51,249 nucleotides of DNA, from assembly GCA_002307275.1 (NCBI GenBank), contig DBTX01000004.1, positions 62,675-113,923 of the forward strand, read 5' to 3'. Both the position numbers and the translations under genes were made by a program. Source of the DNA: Hungateiclostridiaceae bacterium UBA1305. Lineage in GTDB: Bacteria; Bacillota; Clostridia; Acetivibrionales; DTU013. The notes under the pieces were generated by a model that was not told where the DNA came from, did not search any database, and worked only from the letters and a program-made list of their open reading frames with translations. Positions 42,666 through 51,221 of this stretch are shown piece by piece (position 1 is the first letter of the stretch; the number at the start of each line of letters is the position of its first letter).

Positions 42666-43126
42666 GGATTCGCCTCTCTTCATCTGAAACTTGGCATTGG
42701 TCTATGTCATGCCTGTTTCCAGCCTTTTTCAGGGGCCGGATCACATCATTTTACTACTCATTTTCTTGCCCCGAAGTCTTTCTCAAACCACAACAGGTTG
42801 CAGTCCTATGATCGCATCCATATCCATGGTTGTCCTTCTGTCCAGTCCACGCATCGCACTAATCAACATAAAAACGGATGCCACCATGATGAAAATAAAT
42901 ATTCTAATACTTTTTCAAATCAAGGTATTCCAACAAAATGATATTCTGCCTTCCTGACGTCTTTTATTGTTCTTTTGTAAATAGTACATCGTTACACTCT
43001 TTTTCCATAACAATATTATACCAAAAAACCGCCCGAAACGCCAGAAAAATATGCCGTCAAAGCCCATGAAATCAAGCTTTTTTTATCATTGAACCCATTA
43101 CATTTTCCTGTTAAATTATGATTTTG
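42666..43126. other. Gene-free stretch upstream of the LytTR regulator
   Basis: No gene can be supported. A short minus-strand frame (42783-42887) has a hydrophobic start (MVASVFMLISAMRG) but no ribosome binding site, and a different frame next to it reads LWFEKDFGARK, so this could be a decayed gene. The regulator's promoter should lie here, but no LytTR repeat pair is present. Confidence 0.5.
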
Positions 43127-43182
43127 GGATGACGTTCTTTGAATGACGTTCTTTGAATGACGTTCTTTGGATGACGTTTTCT
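43127..43182. repeat. 14-bp tandem repeat, four units
   Basis: GAATGACGTTCTTT units follow one another at 43127, 43141, 43155 and 43169. The inner two are identical; the outer two differ slightly. The array lies directly at the 3' edge of the IS66 tnpB fragment. Confidence 0.95.
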
Positions 43183-43276
43183 GTTCTAGTGCTAACTCTT
43201 CACTAAGCCAGCGGAGTTCTTTTAATGATATCTGTCTGAGCTGATCCGACGTATCCGGCCAGCGGAAGTTTCCTTG
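43183..43276 (-). pseudogene. IS66-family tnpB (orf2) fragment
   Basis: The minus-strand frame reads GNFRWPDTSDQLRQISLKEL then RWLSEELALEQKTSS, the conserved C-terminal end of the IS66 orf2 protein (usually FxWPxxxxxxxxIxxxxFxWLxxGLxIEQ). Only about 31 codons remain. The frame runs on through the 14-bp repeats without homology. No other IS66 gene or terminal repeat is visible. Confidence 0.65.
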
Positions 43277-43285
43277 CTATAATCT

Positions 43286-45850
43286 CTAATGTCCAAAGCT
43301 TTCTATTTTCCATCCCGTCTGAGGAGATTCATAGACCATGATGCAATCCCATGACTGCTCCCCGCTGCCGATGGATATCACCTTTTCATACTGAAGGTCT
43401 ACTGTTATCCTGAAGGTCCTGGTGTTTTTAGGTTCATTTATCAACTGGGCTTCTATAAGCTTCGCAGACTTCAGGTTACTAAAGTCAGAATCTGTTAATA
43501 GCAGACCATATCCCTCATTGAATAATTCATTGTTCGGCATGTTTGAGGTAAGGTTGCCCAACAACGTCTTTTTCGAGATGCAGCTTTTAGCTGTCTGTGC
43601 GTCTTTTTCATTCAACGCGGTGAAATATTCTTTGATTATCTGCTCAGGTTCCAGTTTTGAAAGCTTTTTATCGTTGGTATCTCCTTGAACTCTTTCTGCA
43701 AGCCATCCGTCAAGCGTTTGACCTGCTGCCTTTTCAAAACTGTTGCCCTTTAGACTACAGGCACTAAAAGTGCTGTGCCGTCCGGCGCTGATGAATGCGC
43801 CGATGATTTTACCATTCACTTTTACTACAATACCCCTGCAATTCTGTATCGGATAAAACTCCTGCGGCATACTCTCGTTAATTCTATAAATATCAACATC
43901 AATATTTGCAGAGTTGGCGTATCCACTCATGTCTAAACCAATATCCGTTGATAGAACATTATTGTATGCGAAGTAATAAGCATTCGGATTGAAACCGGTC
44001 AGGACAGTTATATTATTGAGCTTACTATTCATCGCATTGATCTGATAATCAAGCGTCCATCCATATTTCTTAAACAGAGTTGCGGCATCAGTATCCTCTA
44101 TTGCAATCCTGATGTCTGTATTCTCCATAAGTGAATCGACATAACGGGCAAAATTGGTATTCGTTTCGGAAAGGCCTCCGTCTCCCGCAATATAGGCTTT
44201 GTTATACAGCGTATCATAATAAAGACCGTAGCTGGAGCCGCCAATATGATTAGATAGCAGTATAGTGTATTGGTTGATATAGTTTTTGTCCAGGTCTACC
44301 ACTTTTTCAGTCGGTTGCCGATTCCGGATCGTTGAATCAATATATGCCACAATTTTTGAAGCTGTCGTCTCAAATTCGTCTGCCGATTTGCCCCCATTCA
44401 TTCCGGAAGAAAATGTTATTTTTACTCTGTCATAGTTCCAATTATCTGCCGATTCCGGCGTGCCTTCAGCTTCCGCGATTTGTTCCGGCGAATCACTTAT
44501 AACGCCGGAATCCGGCAAATTGCTTATTCCGCCGGAACCGGTATATATTTTGTATATTTCAACGCTTGCGTTCCTGTCGCTTCGATATATCCCGACATAC
44601 GGCTCCTCAATATAGTACGCATTTCCCTCAGCATACAGGCACAGCGTCCTTCGCTCCCCCGCAAGGTTAAGCCTGATGATGAGATAGTTTTTCTGTACCG
44701 GATAATCGTTTACAGATCTCCGCAACGTTTTTCCTGCTCCAGAAAGAGAGGACAGTACGGTTTTAACATTGCTGCTGTCAGTTATGTTAACGACCCCAAG
44801 GGTTTTGTATTCGTTAAATTGCTCCATATCCATGGAAAGTACGGAGGCTGCATCGGGAAGTTCCAGCACTTTTGCCGGGTTCGCCAACAGGAGCAACGTA
44901 ACGGCAATACACGCAATAACCGTAGTTATGACCATCCAAACTGCAGGCTTCCTGAAGTTCATAATATTCTTGATACGTCCCTTGATGTTCCCCTCGCCAA
45001 ACGCCAACAGGCTGCCGTTAACCAGCTTTCGTCCTGTCGCAAGGGAGAGCAGGGATGTGGAATATGCCGTCTTAATCCCGCCGCCCATTTGTTTCAGGAC
45101 ACGCTCGTCGCAGGACATCTCCATGTCCTTGACAGAACAGACAAATGCCACCCACACCAGCGGATTGAACCAGTGCATGGCAAGGGTGAGAAAAGCAATC
45201 ATCTTGACGATATGGTCAAGCCGTCTGATATGCGTCTGCTCGTGCAGGATGATATAATCCTGCTCCTCGGATAATATGGCCGACGGCAGATAGATTTCAG
45301 GCCGGAATAAACCTATCACAAAGGGCATTGAGATGTGATCGGCGAGATGGATGTTATCCCGTAGCCATACCGCTCCGACAAGTTTTCTACGCAACTGCAT
45401 CAAAGATACCGCACTGTATAGTAGCATCGCCATGATGCCGAGCAGCCAGAGCATGGTAGCGGCTGACATTAAGAATTCAAGCGGGTCGGCGGCCAGTTGC
45501 TCCCCGCCCTGGGGCATTGTTTTGTTTATGAACTCGCTGACGCCAGGAAGCGGCAAATCCACCCGCGGGTACTCCGTGTGGACAATATCGCCGGGGATAT
45601 AGGTCATGCTGCTGTAAGCGCCGCTGTCACTCACTGTCGGGGCAGGCGTATTGAAAAGGCCGAGCAGTGAGAATGCCGATGAAAAGGACACGGGGCAAAG
45701 GAGCCGGAATAGTACAACAGCCCAGAGAGCATAGGAAAATACCTTCGGCGACTTCCGCAGCGACAGGCGGGCAAGCAGCACAAGGACGATGACGATGCTT
45801 GCCGTCAGGCTCATATTGAGGATTTCAGGCAAAAACGTATATGTCCACAT
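43286..45850 (-). CDS. BlaR1/MecR1-like M56 membrane metalloprotease sensor
   Basis: An 854-residue protein. The N-terminal 310 residues hold four membrane helices and an M56 peptidase domain with the zinc motif HEQTH (203-207) and the downstream CDERVLKQMGGG. The remaining 540 residues are outside the membrane. They lack the penicillin-binding transpeptidase motifs of true BlaR1 and instead show beta-rich regions and a C-terminal segment of about 110 residues (PEQIIKEYFTALNEKDAQTA) resembling DUF4829-type domains. In BlaR1 systems the protease destroys the BlaI repressor on signal binding. Here only the last codons of blaI remain upstream, overlapping this start (TGATG). The ATG at 45850 has GAGGTG. 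The signal is probably not a beta-lactam. Confidence 0.85.
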   Translation of the reverse strand: MWTYTFLPEILNMSLTASIVIVLVLLARLSLRKSPKVFSYALWAVVLFRLLCPVSFSSAFSLLGLFNTPAPTVSDSGAYSSMTYIPGDIVHTEYPRVDLPLPGVSEFINKTMPQGGEQLAADPLEFLMSAATMLWLLGIMAMLLYSAVSLMQLRRKLVGAVWLRDNIHLADHISMPFVIGLFRPEIYLPSAILSEEQDYIILHEQTHIRRLDHIVKMIAFLTLAMHWFNPLVWVAFVCSVKDMEMSCDERVLKQMGGGIKTAYSTSLLSLATGRKLVNGSLLAFGEGNIKGRIKNIMNFRKPAVWMVITTVIACIAVTLLLLANPAKVLELPDAASVLSMDMEQFNEYKTLGVVNITDSSNVKTVLSSLSGAGKTLRRSVNDYPVQKNYLIIRLNLAGERRTLCLYAEGNAYYIEEPYVGIYRSDRNASVEIYKIYTGSGGISNLPDSGVISDSPEQIAEAEGTPESADNWNYDRVKITFSSGMNGGKSADEFETTASKIVAYIDSTIRNRQPTEKVVDLDKNYINQYTILLSNHIGGSSYGLYYDTLYNKAYIAGDGGLSETNTNFARYVDSLMENTDIRIAIEDTDAATLFKKYGWTLDYQINAMNSKLNNITVLTGFNPNAYYFAYNNVLSTDIGLDMSGYANSANIDVDIYRINESMPQEFYPIQNCRGIVVKVNGKIIGAFISAGRHSTFSACSLKGNSFEKAAGQTLDGWLAERVQGDTNDKKLSKLEPEQIIKEYFTALNEKDAQTAKSCISKKTLLGNLTSNMPNNELFNEGYGLLLTDSDFSNLKSAKLIEAQLINEPKNTRTFRITVDLQYEKVISIGSGEQSWDCIMVYESPQTGWKIESFGH

Positions 45851-45912
45851 CAGAATTCACCTCGCTTCTCTTCGATGAGCCTTTGCAGTTCGTTTAGGTA
45901 AATAATAGTTTG
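45850..45912 (-). pseudogene. BlaI/MecI-type repressor, last 20 codons
   Basis: The frame ends YLNELQRLIEEKRGEF and its TGA overlaps the ATG of the BlaR1-like gene, the arrangement normal for blaI-blaR1. An in-frame TAA lies just upstream, and no helix-turn-helix region can be found, so the repressor gene has been deleted. Confidence 0.6.
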
Positions 45913-46046
45913 CGATTAGTCAGAAGTTAATGTCCAAACTCAGAAGGTCTCACGCAACAACTGATCATCGCCTGATAATTGGCTGTTGTACTTAAAACTG
46001 CCTTTATCACAAATGAACAGGAACTAACCAAGGATTTTAAGCAAAA

Positions 46047-47186
46047 TTACCATATGCTTCGGGCAGTTATATAATTGTCGGCATAATAGCCCGCTGTAAT
46101 ATCCGAAATGATAACACAGCGAGTGGAAGTGCCGGAGGAAGCGTGAATGAATTTTCCATCGCCAATATATATTCCGGCATGGTTAATGCTCGTATGACTC
46201 CCATTTGTATCAAAAAACACCAGATTACCCGGCTTGAGATTTTCCTTTGCGACCTCGTCCCCCTGTTTCGCTTGGTCAGATGAAGTACGTTCAAGCTGAA
46301 TTCCCAATTTTTCATACACATAACTTGTAAAACCGGAACAATCAAAACCGTCAGGCGAAATGCCTCCATAAATATAAGGTGCACCAAGCAGGGATTTGGC
46401 AAAGTTTATGATCTCATCCACATTGGGGGGTACAGTATTGGTACTTGCGTTAATTGAGCTCATACTGGTCGAGTTTGCGCTTGTTAAGCTCTCATTTGTT
46501 TTATCGTTTGGATTGTTGCTTCCTCCGTCGGGGCTGTTAATGGAATTACTCATTCCATTGGTAATATCAACAGAAGATTCCTGAATATTATTATTGTTTA
46601 ATGTATTGGTACTTGCGTCAATTCCTGTTTCTGCCAAAGGAGTCGGATAAATTTCGTGCTCCTTTACTGCTTCCTTCACAACAGCATCGTTCATTCCATG
46701 TGAAGTATTCCCCTTATCAAACGTAATACAGTCCATCCTGACCCAGCCGGAATTTCCATTCTCCCGCCTTACCTCATACCAATTTCCCTTGGTTTGAATA
46801 ATGCTTACCATTTCACCTTTCGGTAATTTGCCGATAATGGAAGCCGATATCTCAGCCGTACTGCGTAAATTGACAATGAATGAATTAATCGTTCCCTTTT
46901 GAGTTTTCTCAACAGCAATAGAAACATAACGGCTTGAAACCCATCCTGTCAAGCCCTTTATATTGACTTTGTACCAATCGTCCTTTTTCTCTGTAATCGA
47001 AACCTGCATCCCTTTTGAAAGCTTGTCCAATATTTTCGAAGTTATGAGCGGACTTTGCCTCAAATTCAAAATATCCACCGAAACAATACCAGTTTGATTG
47101 CTTGCTGAAAAAGCCGTTTCCGAAAAAGACAGAAATAGTAGGATAATAATTAAAATGGATATGATTTGTTTTAATATTCTGATCAT
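46047..47186 (-). CDS. Cell wall hydrolase with two SH3b domains and NlpC/P60 domain
   Basis: A 379-residue secreted enzyme. After a signal peptide (ILIIILLFLSFSETAFS) come two bacterial SH3 domains (about 30-95 and 98-160; VDILNLRQSP, WVSSRYV, WYEVRRENGNSGWVR), which bind peptidoglycan. A Ser/Asn-rich linker of about 90 residues follows, then the NlpC/P60 domain from about 262. The catalytic Cys283 is in GFDCSGF, His336 in INHAGIY and the third residue His348 in FIHAS. It cuts peptide stems of peptidoglycan, probably between D-Glu and the diamino acid. The ATG at 47186 has AGAGGG. The gene is alone, about 200 bp from the BlaR1-like gene downstream. Confidence 0.92.
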   Translation of the reverse strand: MIRILKQIISILIIILLFLSFSETAFSASNQTGIVSVDILNLRQSPLITSKILDKLSKGMQVSITEKKDDWYKVNIKGLTGWVSSRYVSIAVEKTQKGTINSFIVNLRSTAEISASIIGKLPKGEMVSIIQTKGNWYEVRRENGNSGWVRMDCITFDKGNTSHGMNDAVVKEAVKEHEIYPTPLAETGIDASTNTLNNNNIQESSVDITNGMSNSINSPDGGSNNPNDKTNESLTSANSTSMSSINASTNTVPPNVDEIINFAKSLLGAPYIYGGISPDGFDCSGFTSYVYEKLGIQLERTSSDQAKQGDEVAKENLKPGNLVFFDTNGSHTSINHAGIYIGDGKFIHASSGTSTRCVIISDITAGYYADNYITARSIW

Positions 47187-47435
47187 TTTTCCCTCTGCTT
47201 GAAGCTCCTGATATAGCTCGACAAAAGGTTTCCTCTTCGTGTACGTGATAAGATTATTATACCTTTTCCGGCGAATTATGTCTACTTTTGCATGTTACCC
47301 GAACATTACAATACTGTTAAAATTTTGTTTCATAAAAGCAAGACAATCTTTGACCTAGTCTGGTAAGTAGAAAAAGCATGGTCGAATAAAGCCTGTGATT
47401 CTATACAACGTGTTCCTTCAGACTCGGAATTAAGA

Positions 47436-47519
47436 ATGACGAATCACATACTAAACGAGCTCGTACAAAATGAGTTAATAGCGGCATTTGGAACAAGCGG
47501 TGTAAAGAGCAAATTATGA
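47436..47519 (+). CDS. Small ORF upstream of CotF-like remnant
   Basis: Twenty-seven codons (MTNHILNELVQNELIAAFGT and seven more) start near GGAATTAAGA and end in a TGA that overlaps the next ATG. Small proteins of this kind often precede CotF-type coat genes in Clostridia. I cannot tell whether it is intact or the head of a longer decayed gene. Confidence 0.4.
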   Translation: MTNHILNELVQNELIAAFGTSGVKSKL

Positions 47520-47677
47520 AGATACAGCTTAGCCAAAGAGAAAGAATGTTGCTGGAAGATGAGAAAGGCCAGGAAGAAATTTGCATTATCAAGTATAACT
47601 TTATTCAAACTAATCCGCCTCAAACAACATCTGTTTCCGGATTTCTTGAAACCCAGCCTCACATACTATATAATTGA
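47516..47677 (+). pseudogene. CotF-like spore coat protein, N-terminal fragment
   Basis: Fifty-three codons begin MKIQLSQRERMLLEDEKGQE and continue EICIIKYN, the typical start of CotF-domain coat proteins (LTQKERMLLEDxKxHEExCIxKY). After that the sequence becomes unlike the family and stops, well short of the usual 80-150 residues. A deletion joins it to the TetR fragment that follows. Confidence 0.65.
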
Positions 47678-47697
47678 CTAAGCATCTGGTCGATTAG

Positions 47698-47838
47698 CAT
47701 GTATGGAATCCAGGGCTTAAAGCCGGAAATTTCATTGCATTGCTTGACGGCTTTATGATTCATATCGTTTTTGGACTGGATATTGGTAATAAGGATCTTT
47801 TGGAAAAAGATATGCTGCATCGATATGAATTGATATAA
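47698..47838 (+). pseudogene. TetR-type regulator, C-terminal fragment
   Basis: The frame reads HVWNPGLKAGNFIALLDGFM then IHIVFGLDIGNKDLLEKDM, resembling the last helices of TetR repressors. It follows an in-frame TAG and has no DNA-binding domain. It ends 14 bp before the ClC gene, suggesting a former regulator-ClC operon. Confidence 0.5.
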
Positions 47839-47852
47839 TTGGAGGCCTTTTC

Positions 47853-49442
47853 ATGAACGAAACAAATAAACATAATACATATAACTCTTTATTTCATTGG
47901 CACAATTTTAGATTAAAACTGGTATTTGAAGGGATTGCAGTAGGAATCATAACAGGTCTGCTCATTGTTTTATACCGGTTTGCTCTTGAAAAACTAATGC
48001 TGCTTCTGGCAGAAATTTATAAAGCTTTATCTGTAAAACCATTTTTGATACCAGTTTGGATAGGAATCCTGATATTAATCGGATATCTTTTAGGTATAAT
48101 GGTTAAGCGCGAACCAATGATCAGCGGTAGTGGTATTCCGCAAGTTGAAGGTGTCCTGCTTGGGAAAGTTAAAATGAATTGGTGGAAAGTGATAATTGGA
48201 AAGTTCTTTGGAGGAGTCCTGGCTATAGGGTCAGGTCTTTCACTGGGACGAGAGGGTCCATCGGTACAATTGGGAGCTGCTGTAGGCCAGGGTTTCGGCA
48301 AGATATTTAAAAGAATCAAAATAGAAGAAAAATATCTTATCACAAGCGGAGCCAGCGCCGGTTTGGCTGCTGCTTTTAACGCACCATTGGCCGGAGTGAT
48401 GTTTGCACTTGAAGAGGTCCATAAAAACTTTTCGCCCCTGGTATTAATTTCAGCTTTATCGGCTGCATTATCCGCTGACTATGTTTCAAGTGGATTTTTT
48501 GGGTTGAAACCGGTTCTTAATTTTAGGAACTTATCAGTTTTACCGCTTAACTACTACCTCTTCATTATTGTATTAGGCATTATTATTGGTATACTGGGTA
48601 TCGGTTTTAACAAGACAATATTAAGCACATTGGATCTGTATTCCAAGTTAAAGTGGATACCAAAAGAGTTTCGAATCATCGTCCCTTTAATCATTTCAAT
48701 CATTTTGGGATTTTTTCTGCCGCAGGTTTTAGGCGGGGGGCATGATCTTATTGTTTCTCTTGTTAATTCAAGTAATATTTCAATAACACTCCTGCTGACG
48801 ATATTACTGGTGAAATTTCTATTTACGATGGTAAGTTACGGGTCAGGTGCTCCGGGAGGTATTTTCCTGCCATTGCTTGCTATCGGAGCATTGATTGGGA
48901 ATGTGTATGGATTTGCAATTGTGCACCTTTTTCATATCGATCAGTCCCTGACCAGTACTTTCATTATTTTAGCAATGGCAGGCTATTTTGCTGCTGTTGT
49001 CCGGGCTCCAATCACAGGCACTATTCTTATTACTGAAATGACCGGTTCTTTCAATCATCTTTTCCCATTGGCCATGGTATCCATAACAGCATATATCGTA
49101 GCTGATTTTTTAGGTTCAAAGCCAATATATGAGTCTTTACTGGAAAGGTTTTTGTATAAACAGGATCGTGGAGTGATCATAGGTGATAAGAAGCACAAGG
49201 CAATACTGGAGTTTGCAATTTGTATGGGATCTGTTTTGGATGGGAAAGAGGTTAAAGCCGTAAAATGGCCATCACATTGCCTGCTGGTTGCAGTCAAGCG
49301 CGGTGAACAGGAAATCATCCCAAAAGGGGATACAGTCATGCAAACAGGTGATTATCTCATCGTGCTGACAAATGAAGACAGGGTCTCAAAAATAAACGAT
49401 TCTCTTCAGAGAATGGCCGGAAGCTGTGAGATCGAAAATTAG
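47853..49442 (+). CDS. ClC-family chloride channel or H+/Cl- antiporter with TrkA-C domain
   Basis: A 529-residue membrane protein. The ClC core (residues about 20-430) has the selectivity motifs GSGIPQ (92-97), GREGP with gating Glu134, and GSGAPGGIFLP. Glu187-Glu188 in FALEEVH matches the proton-path glutamate of E. coli ClC-ec1, which favours an antiporter over a channel. The C-terminus is a TrkA-C (RCK-C-like) regulatory domain (GKEVKAVKWPSHCLLVAVKR, MQTGDYLIVLTNEDR). The ATG at 47853 has GGAGG. The gene is alone on the plus strand, behind remnants of a TetR gene. It probably exports or exchanges chloride in pH stress; this is inferred from family. Confidence 0.92.
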   Translation: MNETNKHNTYNSLFHWHNFRLKLVFEGIAVGIITGLLIVLYRFALEKLMLLLAEIYKALSVKPFLIPVWIGILILIGYLLGIMVKREPMISGSGIPQVEGVLLGKVKMNWWKVIIGKFFGGVLAIGSGLSLGREGPSVQLGAAVGQGFGKIFKRIKIEEKYLITSGASAGLAAAFNAPLAGVMFALEEVHKNFSPLVLISALSAALSADYVSSGFFGLKPVLNFRNLSVLPLNYYLFIIVLGIIIGILGIGFNKTILSTLDLYSKLKWIPKEFRIIVPLIISIILGFFLPQVLGGGHDLIVSLVNSSNISITLLLTILLVKFLFTMVSYGSGAPGGIFLPLLAIGALIGNVYGFAIVHLFHIDQSLTSTFIILAMAGYFAAVVRAPITGTILITEMTGSFNHLFPLAMVSITAYIVADFLGSKPIYESLLERFLYKQDRGVIIGDKKHKAILEFAICMGSVLDGKEVKAVKWPSHCLLVAVKRGEQEIIPKGDTVMQTGDYLIVLTNEDRVSKINDSLQRMAGSCEIEN

Positions 49443-49579
49443 GGATATAAAACATACCGGATGCAGAACAAAAAGTAGAATATCAATGGGATATCCTACC
49501 TTTATATTAAATAATAGACTATCTAACTCTCAGATCAAGGGAGTACTAATAAAAATTCCAGCTAGACGTTAAGCGCACA

Positions 49580-49783
49580 TCATATAAAAGACAAGGAAGC
49601 CTTTCGGCTGCTCAGGCTGACAGATGCAATCGGGGGAATATAAATGTTCCACTGACCAGATAAGTCCTTGTTGATCGGTCTGGCGTAATGGTCATAAAGA
49701 GGACTGTTATCAGCAGGGCAAAATCCGGTTTCCCACTGACTCATGTCAAATCTGTTCAGCAATAGTTTTTCAATATTATCCAT
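49580..49783 (-). CDS. Small protein of unknown function, possibly truncated
   Basis: Sixty-seven codons with a good site (GGAG, 7 nt before the ATG at 49783). The first two thirds are Trp/Tyr/Pro-rich (QWETGFCPADNSPLYDHYAR), while the last 16 residues are Ser-rich. That suggests a gene cut off from its C-terminal part; the end overlaps a GNRA-capped hairpin (AGCC, GAAA, GGCT) with a T-rich tail. It follows the 464-residue gene by 43 bp in the same direction. I do not recognise it. Confidence 0.5.
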   Translation of the reverse strand: MDNIEKLLLNRFDMSQWETGFCPADNSPLYDHYARPINKDLSGQWNIYIPPIASVSLSSRKASLSFI

Positions 49784-49826
49784 TTCATATCTCCATTTAT
49801 GTGAATGAGTGTATCTATCTATTACA

Positions 49827-51221
49827 TTAAACTGACAGCTTCAAGCCATGTCTGCCTTTTTCAAGATTAAAAATTATCAAATGGTTGCCATCGTAAGTTT
49901 TTAAATGCTTGCATGCAAAATCTGCTTCCATATGGCTGAATTGCGGTTCTTTCCAGATTACCAGTGCATATGGCGAATCGCAGTTATAATCGTCCTCTAC
50001 ATCAAATAGCAGTTCGATAAATTCACTGCATCTTTTTACTGTAATGGGCAGAACCGGGAAAATGGATTCCTGATAATATCTGCCGTCCCTGTCTTCATAC
50101 CGTTTCTTGTAATCATATATTCTGTATGGATAATTTCCCAGGCACTTTTTAAAATGAAGCTGACAGCTGCCATCCTCATAAAGCATGACATCCTCTTCCG
50201 CATACCGCCAGTCTAAGATCTTCCCACTGTACAGGTATGCATTTGAGCCCTCCGGATTTTCCTCCCTGAAAGCTTGAAAGGCATCCTTTATTGTTACTTT
50301 AAGGCAATTTTTCTCCTTCAACCCGATGGCGCTGAAAATCTTGTTTATTACCTTGTCCTTATCATGCCCCTCATCAAAATAGCACCGCACTTCTTCGTGT
50401 ATCCTGATCATATTTGGAAAATTAAGTTCTGCATTCTTCATCATCTGCAATACGATCTCCGAAAGATACTCTCCCGATTGCTCCTCTGATTGGAACCCTC
50501 CCAGTGAAGGCCTTGAAGGATCTGCAGGATCCAGTCCGTACGGTTCCACTCTGTCCAGATGGATTCCTGTGGCAAAATCTCTTGTGAGCCAGGGCATCAT
50601 AACCAGCTTTTTATTTTCGCGAGGACTCTGGCAGCCCTTGATGTTGTTCAGTGCCGGATAATACGCACCAAAGGGGCACCCCCTCCAACCGGAATCATCG
50701 ATATGGTTGCCTTGCATCCAGCATGCACCGGCCAGGTTTCCCGCCCAGTCAAATTCCTCTGTAAGCCTGACCAATGCATCAATATCCGATTTCCAGAATT
50801 TCAACGACCACACGCCATCTATTCTGATTCCAGCCTCAGAACACTTCCGCTGTGCATAGCGCAATACTTCCTCCGTATTTTTACGATCGACGGGAGAAGG
50901 ACGCTGTACAATTTCGAAGGTGACCATGATACTGTCTCCTCCCTCCTGAAATTTCTTCAGGAAAGGAAGCGTCCCGTTCAGATTGGTATATTCATTGTCA
51001 TTGATTACCCAGGTAACCGGCTGTTGATATCCGTTCATCAGTTCCTTCAGATGCAAAAGCGTTTTTACAGGCTCCGTATTGGGGCATTTCCAATGATGCC
51101 TGGTTTCAGGCCATGGAATAACCCTTGGCGAGCAATCAATAAAATTCTCATTCATGCTCGGATGCCCGCTATAGGTCAAATCACTCACATTCGAAGTAAA
51201 GGTGATCAGTGTTTTTTTCAT
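49827..51221 (-). CDS. Conserved-looking 464-residue protein of unknown function
   Basis: A soluble protein without a signal peptide. The N-terminal part (LITFTSNVSDLTYSGHPSMN, then VTWVINDNEY and VTFEIVQRPSPVDRK) and the regular alternation of strands and helices suggest a barrel like that of the polysaccharide deacetylase/GH57-type superfamily; DUF3863-like proteins came to mind. RIHEEVRCYFDEGHDK at about residue 287 could hold catalytic or metal-binding residues. The C-terminal 110 residues look like a beta-sandwich. The ATG at 51221 lies 28 bp from the window edge and no clear ribosome binding site is seen, so the start could be elsewhere. A carbohydrate-related role is only a guess. Confidence 0.7.
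   Translation of the reverse strand: MKKTLITFTSNVSDLTYSGHPSMNENFIDCSPRVIPWPETRHHWKCPNTEPVKTLLHLKELMNGYQQPVTWVINDNEYTNLNGTLPFLKKFQEGGDSIMVTFEIVQRPSPVDRKNTEEVLRYAQRKCSEAGIRIDGVWSLKFWKSDIDALVRLTEEFDWAGNLAGACWMQGNHIDDSGWRGCPFGAYYPALNNIKGCQSPRENKKLVMMPWLTRDFATGIHLDRVEPYGLDPADPSRPSLGGFQSEEQSGEYLSEIVLQMMKNAELNFPNMIRIHEEVRCYFDEGHDKDKVINKIFSAIGLKEKNCLKVTIKDAFQAFREENPEGSNAYLYSGKILDWRYAEEDVMLYEDGSCQLHFKKCLGNYPYRIYDYKKRYEDRDGRYYQESIFPVLPITVKRCSEFIELLFDVEDDYNCDSPYALVIWKEPQFSHMEADFACKHLKTYDGNHLIIFNLEKGRHGLKLSV

Noticed and set aside
42783..42887. Small hydrophobic ORF as an AgrD-like signal peptide gene for the kinase
   Set aside because: No ribosome binding site, no AgrB neighbour, no conserved cysteine/proline region, and the opposite side shows signs of a decayed longer frame.
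45930..46040. Weak inverted repeat ACAAC/GTTGT after the NlpC/P60 gene as terminator
   Set aside because: The inner stem is poorly paired and no T-run follows; not listed as a feature.
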